Positions 7,259 to 14,826 of a DNA stretch of 64,000 bases are shown in pieces (position 1 is the first letter of the stretch; each line of letters begins with the position of its first letter). This DNA is from Brevibacillus fluminis (lineage in GTDB: Bacteria; Bacillota; Bacilli; Brevibacillales; Brevibacillaceae): NCBI RefSeq assembly GCF_003710825.1, contig NZ_RHHQ01000013.1:120298-184297 (forward strand). The letters run 5' to 3'. The translations under genes were made by a program, and so were the position numbers. The notes below the pieces were generated by a model. That model had not been told where the DNA came from. It ran no database searches and saw only the letters and a list, made by a program, of their open reading frames with translations.

Positions 7259-8872
7259 TTATCGTTTCAACGGCACAATCTCTTTGCTTTGCAACGCAAG
7301 CTTGTCTCCGTCCACTTTCCAAACAGAAACCACTGTCGCCAACCCGTCCGCATGGTAGGCTCCCGAAATGCGCTGCAAACCGCGCAGCTCCAGCACTCCG
7401 TCTTCGTCTGTATCAATCGGCGCAAGCTGGCCGAAACCATCGATCATGCCGGTTGTTTTTTCTTTCAGCACACCTTCTTTGGCATAGATGCCCATTTCCA
7501 CGTATGTCTCTTTTGCGTTCTTCACATCAATTGACTGCTTGTCTTTATCCGCTGTGTTGGTCACGTTTACCTTGAACTGGTCGGCAAATTGTATGTCATA
7601 CGCGAGCCCTTGGTTCAAGAGCGATTGTTTTACGACCTCGGCGGGCTTGTTATCTGCAAAGGAGAGCAAGCTGTATGTATACACGCCGCCACTCCCACCT
7701 GTCGCCATTTCTACCAGGACCTCTTTGCCAGGCGTTTTGTTGAACTGCCCGATGAACAAAGCCGGTTCATAGCCACCATTCTCTTCCCCTACGCTTGACT
7801 GCACTTCTTTGCCTGTTTTGCCATCTTTCACAACGACGCGCAAATCGGTCACGTACGGGCTATCCGCTTCCTTGGTGCCAACCAGCAAAATGTCATCTTT
7901 CGCTCCGTCCCCTGTCACATCGGCATATTTGGCATCGACAACCATGGTGTTAGGATTCGCGTCTTTTTCCGTAAACGGCTTGTTCGCCTCCACGCGTGTT
8001 GATGGAAGGTTATCGATATCGAGCGGGCTGATCACCGCTTCTTTCAGCGTCAGCTGACCATTTTCCAGTGCCCATACCGTCTTGGCAATCCCGATTGTAT
8101 CTGCATGTGCCGCCCCCGAAATTTGCTGCACGCCAGCCAGTGCAATCGTCCCATCCGGCTGGAATTGTGGAGTGAGCTCGCTGTATCCGTCATAAGCGCC
8201 CTCTACTGGAATGAGGAGCTTGCCGGCCTTCTCGTAGATTTTGGCATCGAGGTACGCTTCTTTTCCTGCACTGATGTCGATTGTGCTTGTTTTACCAGTC
8301 AGCTTGTTGGTTACTTGCGCCTTAAAGCCGTCGAGAAATTTGACTTCCAGTTCAACACCAGTGTTCAATTTTTCCTGAGGAACCAGCTCTTTTCCTTTGC
8401 CCCCTGCAAACGTCAGCAGGCTGTATGTACTGGTGCGGCCGCTTCCGCCATTGGCCATCTGAACAAGCAGATCGCTTACGCCGTCCTCATTGAAATCCAT
8501 GCTCGTCACTTTTGGATCATAGCCGCCGTCAACCTTGCCGATAGAAAGCTTCGCATACGTTTTCGCCTTCCCATCCTTTACCACCACAGTCACGTCTGTG
8601 CTGTACAGATCGTCTGCCTTTTCTTTATGTCCAAGCAGTAGCACATCGTCTATCTCGCCGTCCCCCGTCACATCCATCTGTGTCGCGTCAAGCACGGTCA
8701 TGCTCTGCGCAAACGGCAGCTCTTTTGCTGTAAACGCCTGTCCGGGCGCAAAGGTCTGTGCTGCCGCCTCGGTTGTCATCGCATTGACCGGAACGTTTGC
8801 CGCTCCCCATGTTGTCGCCAGAAATGCACCGCACATCACTGCAGCCGTCGTCATTGCCATCATTTTTTTCAT
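7259..8872 (-). CDS. Secreted protein with two duplicated FG-GAP/VCBS-like halves
   Basis: This 537-residue protein carries a Sec signal peptide (MKKMMAMTTAAVMCGAFLA, cleavage probably near VNAMT). The rest is two similar halves of about 240 residues. Each has a Ca-loop-like DVTGDGE/AxDDxLL sequence, VVVKDGK, NGGSG or TGGSG followed by YSLLxFA, an AQVTN/VNVTN strand, YxxxxIYxK, and a close GVQQISGAAHAD / GLQRISGAYHAD. The Asp-rich loops match FG-GAP/VCBS repeats of extracellular beta-propellers. No enzyme motif was seen, so function is unknown. It is expressed from its own promoter, diverging from the CoA-transferase genes, and ends at a hairpin terminator. TTACA-type direct repeats lie in the shared upstream region. 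Confidence 0.78.
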   Translation of the reverse strand: MKKMMAMTTAAVMCGAFLATTWGAANVPVNAMTTEAAAQTFAPGQAFTAKELPFAQSMTVLDATQMDVTGDGEIDDVLLLGHKEKADDLYSTDVTVVVKDGKAKTYAKLSIGKVDGGYDPKVTSMDFNEDGVSDLLVQMANGGSGRTSTYSLLTFAGGKGKELVPQEKLNTGVELEVKFLDGFKAQVTNKLTGKTSTIDISAGKEAYLDAKIYEKAGKLLIPVEGAYDGYSELTPQFQPDGTIALAGVQQISGAAHADTIGIAKTVWALENGQLTLKEAVISPLDIDNLPSTRVEANKPFTEKDANPNTMVVDAKYADVTGDGAKDDILLVGTKEADSPYVTDLRVVVKDGKTGKEVQSSVGEENGGYEPALFIGQFNKTPGKEVLVEMATGGSGGVYTYSLLSFADNKPAEVVKQSLLNQGLAYDIQFADQFKVNVTNTADKDKQSIDVKNAKETYVEMGIYAKEGVLKEKTTGMIDGFGQLAPIDTDEDGVLELRGLQRISGAYHADGLATVVSVWKVDGDKLALQSKEIVPLKR

Positions 8873-8970
8873 ATATACCCCTCCGTGGTTGTTGCTGTAT
8901 CGTTGTTTCGTTGTTTTCGAACTCGTCTTCGCTTACATGTACATCGTACCGTCCGGCGTGGATAAAAGCG

Positions 8971-9009
8971 TTACAATCCGTTAACAGCAAGGTTACAAAC
9001 CGGTTACAA
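8971..9009. promoter_or_regulatory. Four TTACA-like direct repeats, Pho-box-like
   Basis: TTACAA (8971), TTAACA (8981), TTACAA (8993) and TTACAA (9004) recur every 10-12 bases, including two exact copies of GGTTACAAAC 11 bases apart. PhoP sites in Bacillus are TT(A/C/T)ACA-type hexamers with about an 11-base period. The array is between divergent genes; which gene it serves is unknown. Confidence 0.4.
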
Positions 9010-9122
9010 ACGCGAGCCTGTACCGATTGGCTGCAAGAAGGCTTGGCTGCAACATGTTTGTTACCCTGCTTTATATAATGAGTAGTAATCTGATCTTAAC
9101 TTTTGATGCGGGAGTGAACGCC

Positions 9123-9815
9123 ATGGCGAAAATTTATACCTCCTACACCGAGATCGTCGCGGATATCCACGATGATGCGACATTGCTGGTCGGTGGATTT
9201 GGACTTGTCGGCATACCAGAAAATTTGATCATTGCCTTGCGTGATAAAGGCGTCCGTCAATTGACCGTTGTCTCCAACAACTGCGGTGTGGATGACTGGG
9301 GGCTCGGACTCTTGTTGCGGGAGAAGCAAATCAAGAAAATGGTTTCCTCCTATGTCGGGGAAAACAAAGAATTCGAGCGCCAATTCCTCTCCGGTGAGCT
9401 GGAAGTAGAATTGACGCCGCAAGGTACGCTCGCAGAGCGCATTCGCGCGGGCGGCGCGGGCATTCCGGCTTTTTATACGCCAGCTGGCGTAGGCACGCCG
9501 ATTGCGGAAGGACGCGAGACACGTGTGTTTGGCGACAAGGAATATTTGCTGGAAAACGCGATCACAGGCGATTTCGCCCTGATCAAAGCGTGGAAGGCCG
9601 ACAAGATGGGCAACCTGGTCTTCCGCAAAACAGCGCGCAACTTCAACCCGATGATGGCCGCTGCTGGCAAAATCACCATCGTTGAGGTCGAGGAAATCGT
9701 CGAGAACGGTGAACTCGATCCGGATTCGATCCATACGCCGAGCGTCTATGTGCAACGCATCATCCAGGCTCCGTCTTTCGAGAAACGAATCGAACGCCGG
9801 ACCGTCAGCAAATAA
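9123..9815 (+). CDS. scoA: 3-oxoacid CoA-transferase subunit A
   Basis: The 230-residue alpha subunit of a succinyl-CoA:3-ketoacid (or related) CoA-transferase family I enzyme. The start is the ATG at 9123 behind GGGAGTG; an earlier in-frame start lacks a ribosome site and adds residues foreign to the family. Family features are the glycine-rich LLVGGFGLVGIPENLI near residues 21-36, VVSNNCGVDDWGLGLLL and AGGAGIPAFYTPAGVGTP. The enzyme moves CoA between acyl groups and acetoacetate in ketone body or short-chain acid breakdown. It lies 29 bases before its beta subunit and is clearly cotranscribed with it. A TATAAT (9074-9079) is the likely -10. Confidence 0.93.
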   Translation: MAKIYTSYTEIVADIHDDATLLVGGFGLVGIPENLIIALRDKGVRQLTVVSNNCGVDDWGLGLLLREKQIKKMVSSYVGENKEFERQFLSGELEVELTPQGTLAERIRAGGAGIPAFYTPAGVGTPIAEGRETRVFGDKEYLLENAITGDFALIKAWKADKMGNLVFRKTARNFNPMMAAAGKITIVEVEEIVENGELDPDSIHTPSVYVQRIIQAPSFEKRIERRTVSK

Positions 9816-9844
9816 GCAGCATACCCGTTGAAAGGAGGATATTC

Positions 9845-10501
9845 ATGACACTCACACGTGAACAGATCGCAATGCGCGCAGCACAAGAAATCGAGGATGG
9901 TTTTTACGTGAACCTAGGAATCGGCATGCCGACACTGGTCGCCAACTATATTCCCGAGGGCAAAACCGTCGTTTTGCAATCCGAGAACGGGCTTTTGGGC
10001 ATCGGTCCCTACCCGTCTGAAGACGAGATCGATCCTGATCTGATCAACGCCGGAAAAGAGACAGTCACCGCCATTCCGGGCGCGGCCTACTTCTCCAGCG
10101 CTGAGTCGTTTGGGATGATTCGCGGCGGCCATATCGACCTCGCCATCCTGGGTGCGATGGAAGTATCGGCCAACGGCGATTTGGCCAACTGGATGATTCC
10201 AGGCAAAATGGTGAAAGGCATGGGCGGTGCGATGGATTTGGTCCACGGCGCGAAAAAGATCGTCGTGATCATGGAGCATGTGAACAAGCACGGTGAAACC
10301 AAAGTGTTGAACGAATGTGCCCTTCCACTTACGGGCAAAAACGTGATCAACCGGATCATCACCGACCGTGCGGTACTCGATGTAACGCCAGCCGGACTGG
10401 TGTTGGTCGAGGTGGCGGAAGGATTTACGCCGGAAGAGATTCAGGCTTGCACGGAGCCGCCGTTGATCATTTCGGAGAATGTGAAGACGATTCAGGTGTA
10501 A
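9845..10501 (+). CDS. scoB: 3-oxoacid CoA-transferase subunit B
   Basis: The 218-residue beta subunit pairs with the gene just upstream. It begins TLTREQIAMRAAQEIEDGFY, has the glycine-rich NLGIGMPTLVANYI, and carries the catalytic glutamate in the family signature SENGLLGIG (about residue 46), which forms the glutamyl-CoA thioester. Further family segments are GGHIDLAILGAMEVS and NWMIPGKMVKGMGGAMDL. Start preceded by AAAGGAGGAT. A strong terminator follows 16 bases after the stop. No thiolase or dehydrogenase gene lies beside it, so the physiological acid cannot be narrowed down. Confidence 0.94.
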   Translation: MTLTREQIAMRAAQEIEDGFYVNLGIGMPTLVANYIPEGKTVVLQSENGLLGIGPYPSEDEIDPDLINAGKETVTAIPGAAYFSSAESFGMIRGGHIDLAILGAMEVSANGDLANWMIPGKMVKGMGGAMDLVHGAKKIVVIMEHVNKHGETKVLNECALPLTGKNVINRIITDRAVLDVTPAGLVLVEVAEGFTPEEIQACTEPPLIISENVKTIQV

Positions 10502-10517
10502 ATGTTTATGGTCAATA

Positions 10518-10556
10518 AAACCCAGCCTTTCTTTGCGAGAGGCTGGGTTTTCTTTG
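10518..10556 (+). terminator. Terminator of scoAB
   Basis: AAACCCAGCCT and AGGCTGGGTTT form a perfect stem around the loop TTCTTTGCGAG, followed by TCTTTGTTT. Confidence 0.85.
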
Positions 10557-10573
10557 TTTGGTGGAGGCGAGGA

Positions 10574-10786
10574 GATTTTCGCAAGAATGCTCCACGGAAG
10601 CGGTGACAATGCCTGCTGGGGGTCGGAGTGAGCGGCCCGGGAAAAAAAGCGGAAACTGCGCCCCAAAGCCACACGCTGCGCGGCGGGTGTATCTCGAAGA
10701 GGATGTGTTGCGCAAAGCGTTTCCGCTTTTTTTCCCGAGCCTGGCGGGCATCGCCAAAGCTTCCGCTGCGCATTCTTGCGAAAATC
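10574..10786. repeat. Long hairpin element A (paired with 11607-11824)
   Basis: A 213-base near-palindrome. The outer 17-bp stem is perfect (10574-10590 with 10770-10786), GGAAGC/GCTTCC pair inside it, and a perfect 19-bp stem (10638-10656 with 10719-10737) is capped by TGCGC/GCGCA. The apical region holds GCCACACGCTGC (10668 on) running to 10690, which is identical over 23 bases to element B, then TCTC and GCGCAAAGC. Stem sequences differ completely from element B while pairing is kept. ORFs crossing it look like by-products. It may be a structured RNA, a MITE-like mobile hairpin or a gene-boundary element. Confidence 0.7.
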
Positions 10787-10852
10787 CCTTAGTTGTAGTG
10801 GACGTTCGAAAGAATAGGAAAAGACCTCGCCAAACGGTATACTTGGGTGAAG

Positions 10853-10875
10853 TGACCCCATAAAATTAGACACGG
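10853..10875. mobile_element. IS3-family-like terminal sequence, isolated
   Basis: TGACCCCATAAAATTAGACA followed by CGG resembles the terminal inverted repeats of IS3/IS150-group elements (TGACCCC..AAA..GACA type). No transposase and no partner end were found nearby, so it may be a solo remnant or a chance match. Confidence 0.3.
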
Positions 10876-10913
10876 TTTTTTCGCATTTTCTTAATAAAGG
10901 AGGCATCCAAACG

Positions 10914-11579
10914 ATGCGTTCAATCGGCTGCCTGGTGCTTCACGGCTTTGCCGGCGATATCCATGAGGTCATGCCCCTCGCCCGCCATTTGAGGGAACAA
11001 GGCTATGCAGTGGAATGCCCGACATTGGATGGGCATGGGCGAACACGCCGCCATCTGGGGAAGAGCACGCGGGACGAATGGGTCAACTCAGCGATCGAGG
11101 CTTACAAGCGGCTTTCCATGCGTGCCACAGAAATTGTTGTGATCGGCTTTTCCATGGGCGGCCTTCTGGCGCTCCAGGTGGCGGCAAAGCATCCCGTGAA
11201 GCTGCTCGTCACCATGAATACACCCTACCATTATTGGGATGTCCGGCAGGCGCTGCGCAATCTGCGCGACGATTTTGGTACGGAGGCGGCTCGCTATGTG
11301 CAGGGAATGGTGCGCATCCCGCTGCGCAGCATGCTGCAGTTCCGCCAGCTTTTGGACGAAACCAAATCGATCATGCCCACCGTCACCTGCCCGTGTCTGC
11401 TTTTGCAGGGAGAACGGGATGACACGGTTCAGGCCATCAGCGTCGGCCTGTTACGGCAATCGATTGGGAGCGATGAGATTGATGTCAGCTATTTTCCTGA
11501 GTCTGGGCATTTGCTGCTTAAAGGTTCGGAGGCCGACGAGGCAATCAGGGTGATTACGGAGCGGATTCGGCGGCTTTAG
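10914..11579 (+). CDS. Alpha/beta hydrolase, carboxylesterase (Est30-like)
   Basis: A 221-residue serine hydrolase of the size of thermostable Bacillaceae carboxylesterases. It begins with the oxyanion region LVLHGFAGD and carries the nucleophile elbow GFSMGG (Ser about 79). The acid is probably Asp in LQGERDDTV (about 167) and the His lies in FPESGHLLL (about 201). There is no signal peptide, so it is cytoplasmic. Ribosome site AAAGGAGGC. The gene sits alone between two long related hairpin elements (10574-10786 and 11607-11824) and just after an IS3-end-like sequence, an unusual setting. Physiological substrate unknown; short-chain esters are likely. Confidence 0.85.
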   Translation: MRSIGCLVLHGFAGDIHEVMPLARHLREQGYAVECPTLDGHGRTRRHLGKSTRDEWVNSAIEAYKRLSMRATEIVVIGFSMGGLLALQVAAKHPVKLLVTMNTPYHYWDVRQALRNLRDDFGTEAARYVQGMVRIPLRSMLQFRQLLDETKSIMPTVTCPCLLLQGERDDTVQAISVGLLRQSIGSDEIDVSYFPESGHLLLKGSEADEAIRVITERIRRL

Positions 11580-11606
11580 ATTGATTTGAGCTGCGGTGGA
11601 GGTTCG

Positions 11607-11824
11607 GGGACTCGGGAAAAAAGGGCGCCGCTTCGCTCATGGCATCGCCTGCTTGGAAGCTGGGAAGACCGGCTCCGCAGCAAAACGGAACCGCGCGCCA
11701 ATGCCACACGCTGCGCGGCGGGTGTTTCTCAGGGGTGATCTGACGCGCGAAAGCCGTTCCGTTTTGCTGCTACGCCTCTGCTGGCGCTGTCAAGGCTGCG
11801 CTCTGCCCTTTTTCCCCGAGTCCC
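11607..11824. repeat. Long hairpin element B (paired with 10574-10786)
   Basis: A 218-base near-palindrome. The outer stem 11607-11626 pairs with 11805-11824 at 19 of 20 positions. The inner 15-bp stem (11677-11691 with 11756-11770) is perfect and is capped by CGCGCG/CGCGCG. The apical segment 11703-11725 equals 10668-10690 of element A exactly, followed by TCTC and GCGCGAAAGC. It lies just after the stop of the esterase gene. Confidence 0.7.
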
Positions 11825-11875
11825 TGAGCTGCTGGCTTCCGCTAGCCCTTTTTATAGGTAGATAAAAATGAGAAA

Positions 11876-11918
11876 TACAAAAAAGACATGATCCATATCA
11901 ATACTTGATCATGCCCCA
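11876..11918 (-). terminator. Terminator of the AEC carrier gene
   Basis: GACATGATC (11885-11893) and GATCATGCC (11907-11915) pair with one wobble; read leftward the stem is followed by TTTTTTGT. It lies about 20 bases past the stop codon. Confidence 0.55.
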
Positions 11919-11938
11919 AAAACTTTCGTTATTTACCT

Positions 11939-12832
11939 TCAATGCAACACACTCAGCAAAAACGTCAGCGTCCCCACGCTGATCACGGTTGTCACCAGCA
12001 CGCTGCTGGATACGAACTGTGGCCGCATGTTGAACTGGATCGCATAGATCGCTGTCGTAGCGGCAGAAGGCATGGCCGCAAGAATGACCAGCACATTTCG
12101 CAGCAGCGGCTCGATCGGAAAGAACAGACAGATTACATAGGCCAGAAGTGGAGAGGCAATAAGGCGGATCACACTTGCGACGCTAAGCTCCTGCCATTCG
12201 AAGTTCGCGGACGACACATTGGCAAGCTGCATTCCGAGAATTAGCATGATGACCGGAATCGCCGCTTGTGCCACCAGATCGATCGCTTGGTAATAGCTCT
12301 GCGGGATGACGATTTGCAATTGTTGAAACATGATCGCTACAATAACCGCATAGTTGGAGGGCTGCTTGAACACCGCTTTAATCGCGGTCCCTACTCCCCC
12401 TTTGCCTCGCGAAGCAAAGTACACACCGAACACACCCATGATAATAGAGTGAAAGACCATGATTTGTACAGCGTACGTGAACCCACTTTCCCCAAACGCA
12501 AACAGGATAATCGGCGTCCCGTAGTTTCCGCTGTTCATAAAAGCGGTCGATAGCATCATGGCGCTCTCTTGCTGCTTGTTGTATTTGAGAAGCTTTGCTG
12601 TCAGCAGGGTGAGGAGAATTAATGCGCCCAACAGCAGCATGGAAATGATGACGATGTAAAATAGCTGAAGATCCAAGGCTGTTTTGTAAAAGGTACGAAA
12701 CACCAGAGCAGTCGACAATACGTAAATCGCCAGTGTCGATATCGGCTTGAGATCCAGCTTGAAGATACGCTGAAGAATGTATCCCGAAAGAAAGATCAGC
12801 AAGACCGGCAGGATGACTTGAAGAAAAATCAT
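11939..12832 (-). CDS. Auxin efflux carrier (AEC) family transporter
   Basis: A 297-residue integral membrane protein with about ten hydrophobic helices in a five-plus-five arrangement around a short central loop (residues ~140-165, FASRGKGGVGTAIKAVFKQP). Family marks are NSGNYGTPIILFAFGESGF in helix 4 and the repeat-like AAMPSAATTAIYAIQFNM near residue 260. AEC proteins export or import organic acids such as malate or malonate in bacteria; the substrate here is not known. Ribosome site weak (GTAGGT). It is monocistronic and flanked by terminators. Confidence 0.85.
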   Translation of the reverse strand: MIFLQVILPVLLIFLSGYILQRIFKLDLKPISTLAIYVLSTALVFRTFYKTALDLQLFYIVIISMLLLGALILLTLLTAKLLKYNKQQESAMMLSTAFMNSGNYGTPIILFAFGESGFTYAVQIMVFHSIIMGVFGVYFASRGKGGVGTAIKAVFKQPSNYAVIVAIMFQQLQIVIPQSYYQAIDLVAQAAIPVIMLILGMQLANVSSANFEWQELSVASVIRLIASPLLAYVICLFFPIEPLLRNVLVILAAMPSAATTAIYAIQFNMRPQFVSSSVLVTTVISVGTLTFLLSVLH

Positions 12833-12933
12833 GGTCGATACCTACTTTCAGAATTGAATGAATGCTAAGAACAGTATAGCAGAGGCAAACGGAAAAAAAC
12901 CCGCCTGATACGGCAAGTCTTCTTTTTGATCCA

Positions 12934-12978
12934 GTAAAAAAAGCCACTTCCTGGACGGAAATTCTTCCAGAAAGTGAC
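12934..12978 (-). terminator. Terminator of purU
   Basis: CACTTCCTGGA (12945-12955) and TCCAGAAAGTG (12966-12976) pair with one mismatch; read leftward it is followed by GGCTTTTTTTAC. Confidence 0.75.
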
Positions 12979-13035
12979 CTTCTTTTGGTGCTTTTGATCC
13001 CGATACAGCCAGGGTGGCTTCCCTATGCGTCTCTT

Positions 13036-13935
13036 TTACGGGAATACAACCGTTTTGTTTTGGTACACCAGCACGCGGTCCTCGAGATGCCAGCCGACTG
13101 CACGCGCCAAAACGGTGCGCTCCACCTGACGACCGATTTGTTTCAAATCGCTCACGCCAAACTGATGGTTCACCCGGTGGACGTCTTGCTCGATGATTGG
13201 GCCCGCATCCAGCTCCTCCGTAACATAGTGGGCCGTCGCGCCGATCAACTTCACGCCGCGCTCATACGCACGCTCATACGGCTTCGCACCGACAAAAGCT
13301 GGCAGGAACGAATGGTGGATGTTGATGATTTTGTGCTGGTAATCTTTTAAGAAGTATGGAGACAGGATCTGCATGTAGCGCGCCAGCACGATCAGGTCTG
13401 CTTTTCCTTCAACCAGTTCGATCTGCGCTTGCTCGGCTTCCTGTTTTGTCTCCTTGGTCACCGGAATGTGATAAAACGGAATGCCGAACGACTCAACCGT
13501 CTCCTTCAAATCCGGGTGGTTACTGATGACCATCGGAATATCGGCATGGAGCACGCCGGAATTCCATTGCCACAACAGCTCAAGTAAAGCATGGTCTTCT
13601 TTCGATACGAAGATCGCCATCCGCTTGCGGCGCTTCGCCTCTACGATCGACCAGTTCATTTGAAACGATTCGCCGATTTGCGCGAAATTGCGCTGCAGCT
13701 CTTCATAACGTTTTTCCAGATCAACGACGTCGAACTCGACGCGCATAAAAAATCGCCCATTTTCAGGGTCTGTCGTATATTGGTCAGACTGCGCGATGTT
13801 GGCGCCATGCTCAAACAGGAAACGGGAAACTTCTGCGACGATCCCCGCCCGGTCCGGACACTCGATCAACATTCTTGCGCGGTCCTTGTTTTTTTCACGA
13901 TAATTGTGCCATTCCCGATCAGACAAACGGTACAT
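13036..13935 (-). CDS. purU: Formyltetrahydrofolate deformylase
   Basis: This 299-residue enzyme hydrolyses 10-formyl-THF to THF and formate, balancing one-carbon pools and supplying formate for PurT-type purine synthesis. The N-terminus is an ACT domain (ARMLIECPDRAGIVAEVSRF, about residues 20-100). The catalytic formyltransferase domain has MVISNHPDLKETVE, GIPFYHIPVT, LARYMQILS and the signature INIHHSFLPAFVGAKPY with His and, further on, GATAHYVTEELDAGPIIEQD (catalytic Asp). Ribosome site TGGAGG; -10 TATACT with an upstream TG on the leftward strand near 13970. Single gene with its own terminator. Assignment is firm. Confidence 0.95.
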   Translation of the reverse strand: MYRLSDREWHNYREKNKDRARMLIECPDRAGIVAEVSRFLFEHGANIAQSDQYTTDPENGRFFMRVEFDVVDLEKRYEELQRNFAQIGESFQMNWSIVEAKRRKRMAIFVSKEDHALLELLWQWNSGVLHADIPMVISNHPDLKETVESFGIPFYHIPVTKETKQEAEQAQIELVEGKADLIVLARYMQILSPYFLKDYQHKIINIHHSFLPAFVGAKPYERAYERGVKLIGATAHYVTEELDAGPIIEQDVHRVNHQFGVSDLKQIGRQVERTVLARAVGWHLEDRVLVYQNKTVVFP

Positions 13936-14071
13936 CTGTAGTAGCCTCCATCAAAGCATTTTCTCCCCAGTATAGCACTTCTCTTTTTTCCGTGCTTGGC
14001 AAAAAAAATTTGGTTGAAACAGCACCCCCTATCCTCTCGTCAAAGAGAAAACGATAGAGGGAGCGATTGTT

Positions 14072-14773
14072 ATGAAACGGCGGTTTTTGGCTGGTTTTAT
14101 CATCGGTTTGGGGCTTATTCTGATTTTGACCTATGCGATGTCGCAAAGATGGCTGACGTCTCTTGCCGTTCTTTTTCCTTTTGCAGACGTAAAAGCGCCT
14201 GCCATGCAGCAAGCTACTCCCGGGATCCTCGACATCGGAAAAACGACCTACATCCATACCCGTGTAGAGAACGGTGAGCTGAAACAGCAATTTTTTACGG
14301 AAGCGAAAAAAGGCACCTCTGTGCGCTGGACATTTGACAAGTATACAACCGAAGGGGACCCCATCCATCATATCCTCATCTATCAGCCCAATTCGCACAC
14401 CTATCAGGTGACGATTGATACGACCGATGACAAATTCGGCTCCCCTTCCGTCACGACCATGACCTGTGCCCGGTTTGACGAAATCGCTGACAGCCTCACC
14501 GGATGCGATCACTCCGCGTTCTTTCACTTGGGAGGAGTTCCGCTGCTTCCAATGACAAAAGAAAATGGCCTCGCGTACCTGAGAGGCTTTGCGAGTCTGC
14601 AATGGAAAGATGAGTTCATTTCAGCAGAAGCCGTCGATGGCCTGCCGTTGCCGGCGGATATCCAACCGGCAACCGACTATTACACCTATCAATTACAATT
14701 GCAGGACCAAACGTATACGATCGCAATCCACAAGCAAACGTGGCAGCAGCACTGGTTCGATACCTTGCTATGA
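14072..14773 (+). CDS. Membrane-anchored protein of unknown function
   Basis: A 233-residue protein I do not recognise. It has one N-terminal hydrophobic helix (FLAGFIIGLGLILILTYAM) after MKRR, so it is either anchored or secreted with the bulk outside the cell. The remainder is mixed polar with paired cysteines (C131 in MTCARF and C142 in LTGCDHS) that could form a disulfide. Ribosome site AGAGGGAG fits the ATG. It faces away from purU and converges with addA; its last bases are 53 from the addA stop and no terminator is visible between them. No motif suggests an enzyme. Confidence 0.6.
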   Translation: MKRRFLAGFIIGLGLILILTYAMSQRWLTSLAVLFPFADVKAPAMQQATPGILDIGKTTYIHTRVENGELKQQFFTEAKKGTSVRWTFDKYTTEGDPIHHILIYQPNSHTYQVTIDTTDDKFGSPSVTTMTCARFDEIADSLTGCDHSAFFHLGGVPLLPMTKENGLAYLRGFASLQWKDEFISAEAVDGLPLPADIQPATDYYTYQLQLQDQTYTIAIHKQTWQQHWFDTLL

Positions 14774-14826
14774 GCATCACACGCTCGGCAAAATCATCTC
14801 CCCAACCAAAGGAAGTCCACACACAA

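Noticed and set aside
10558..10863. Open reading frames across the hairpin elements, sharing PHAARRV-like residues with 11596-11865
   Set aside because: The shared residues come from the identical apical loop; the frames lack ribosome sites and consist mostly of palindrome arms.
9914..10906. 330-codon frame antisense to scoB and across hairpin A
   Set aside because: scoB has clear family motifs on the plus strand; the antisense frame crosses a terminator and a palindrome.
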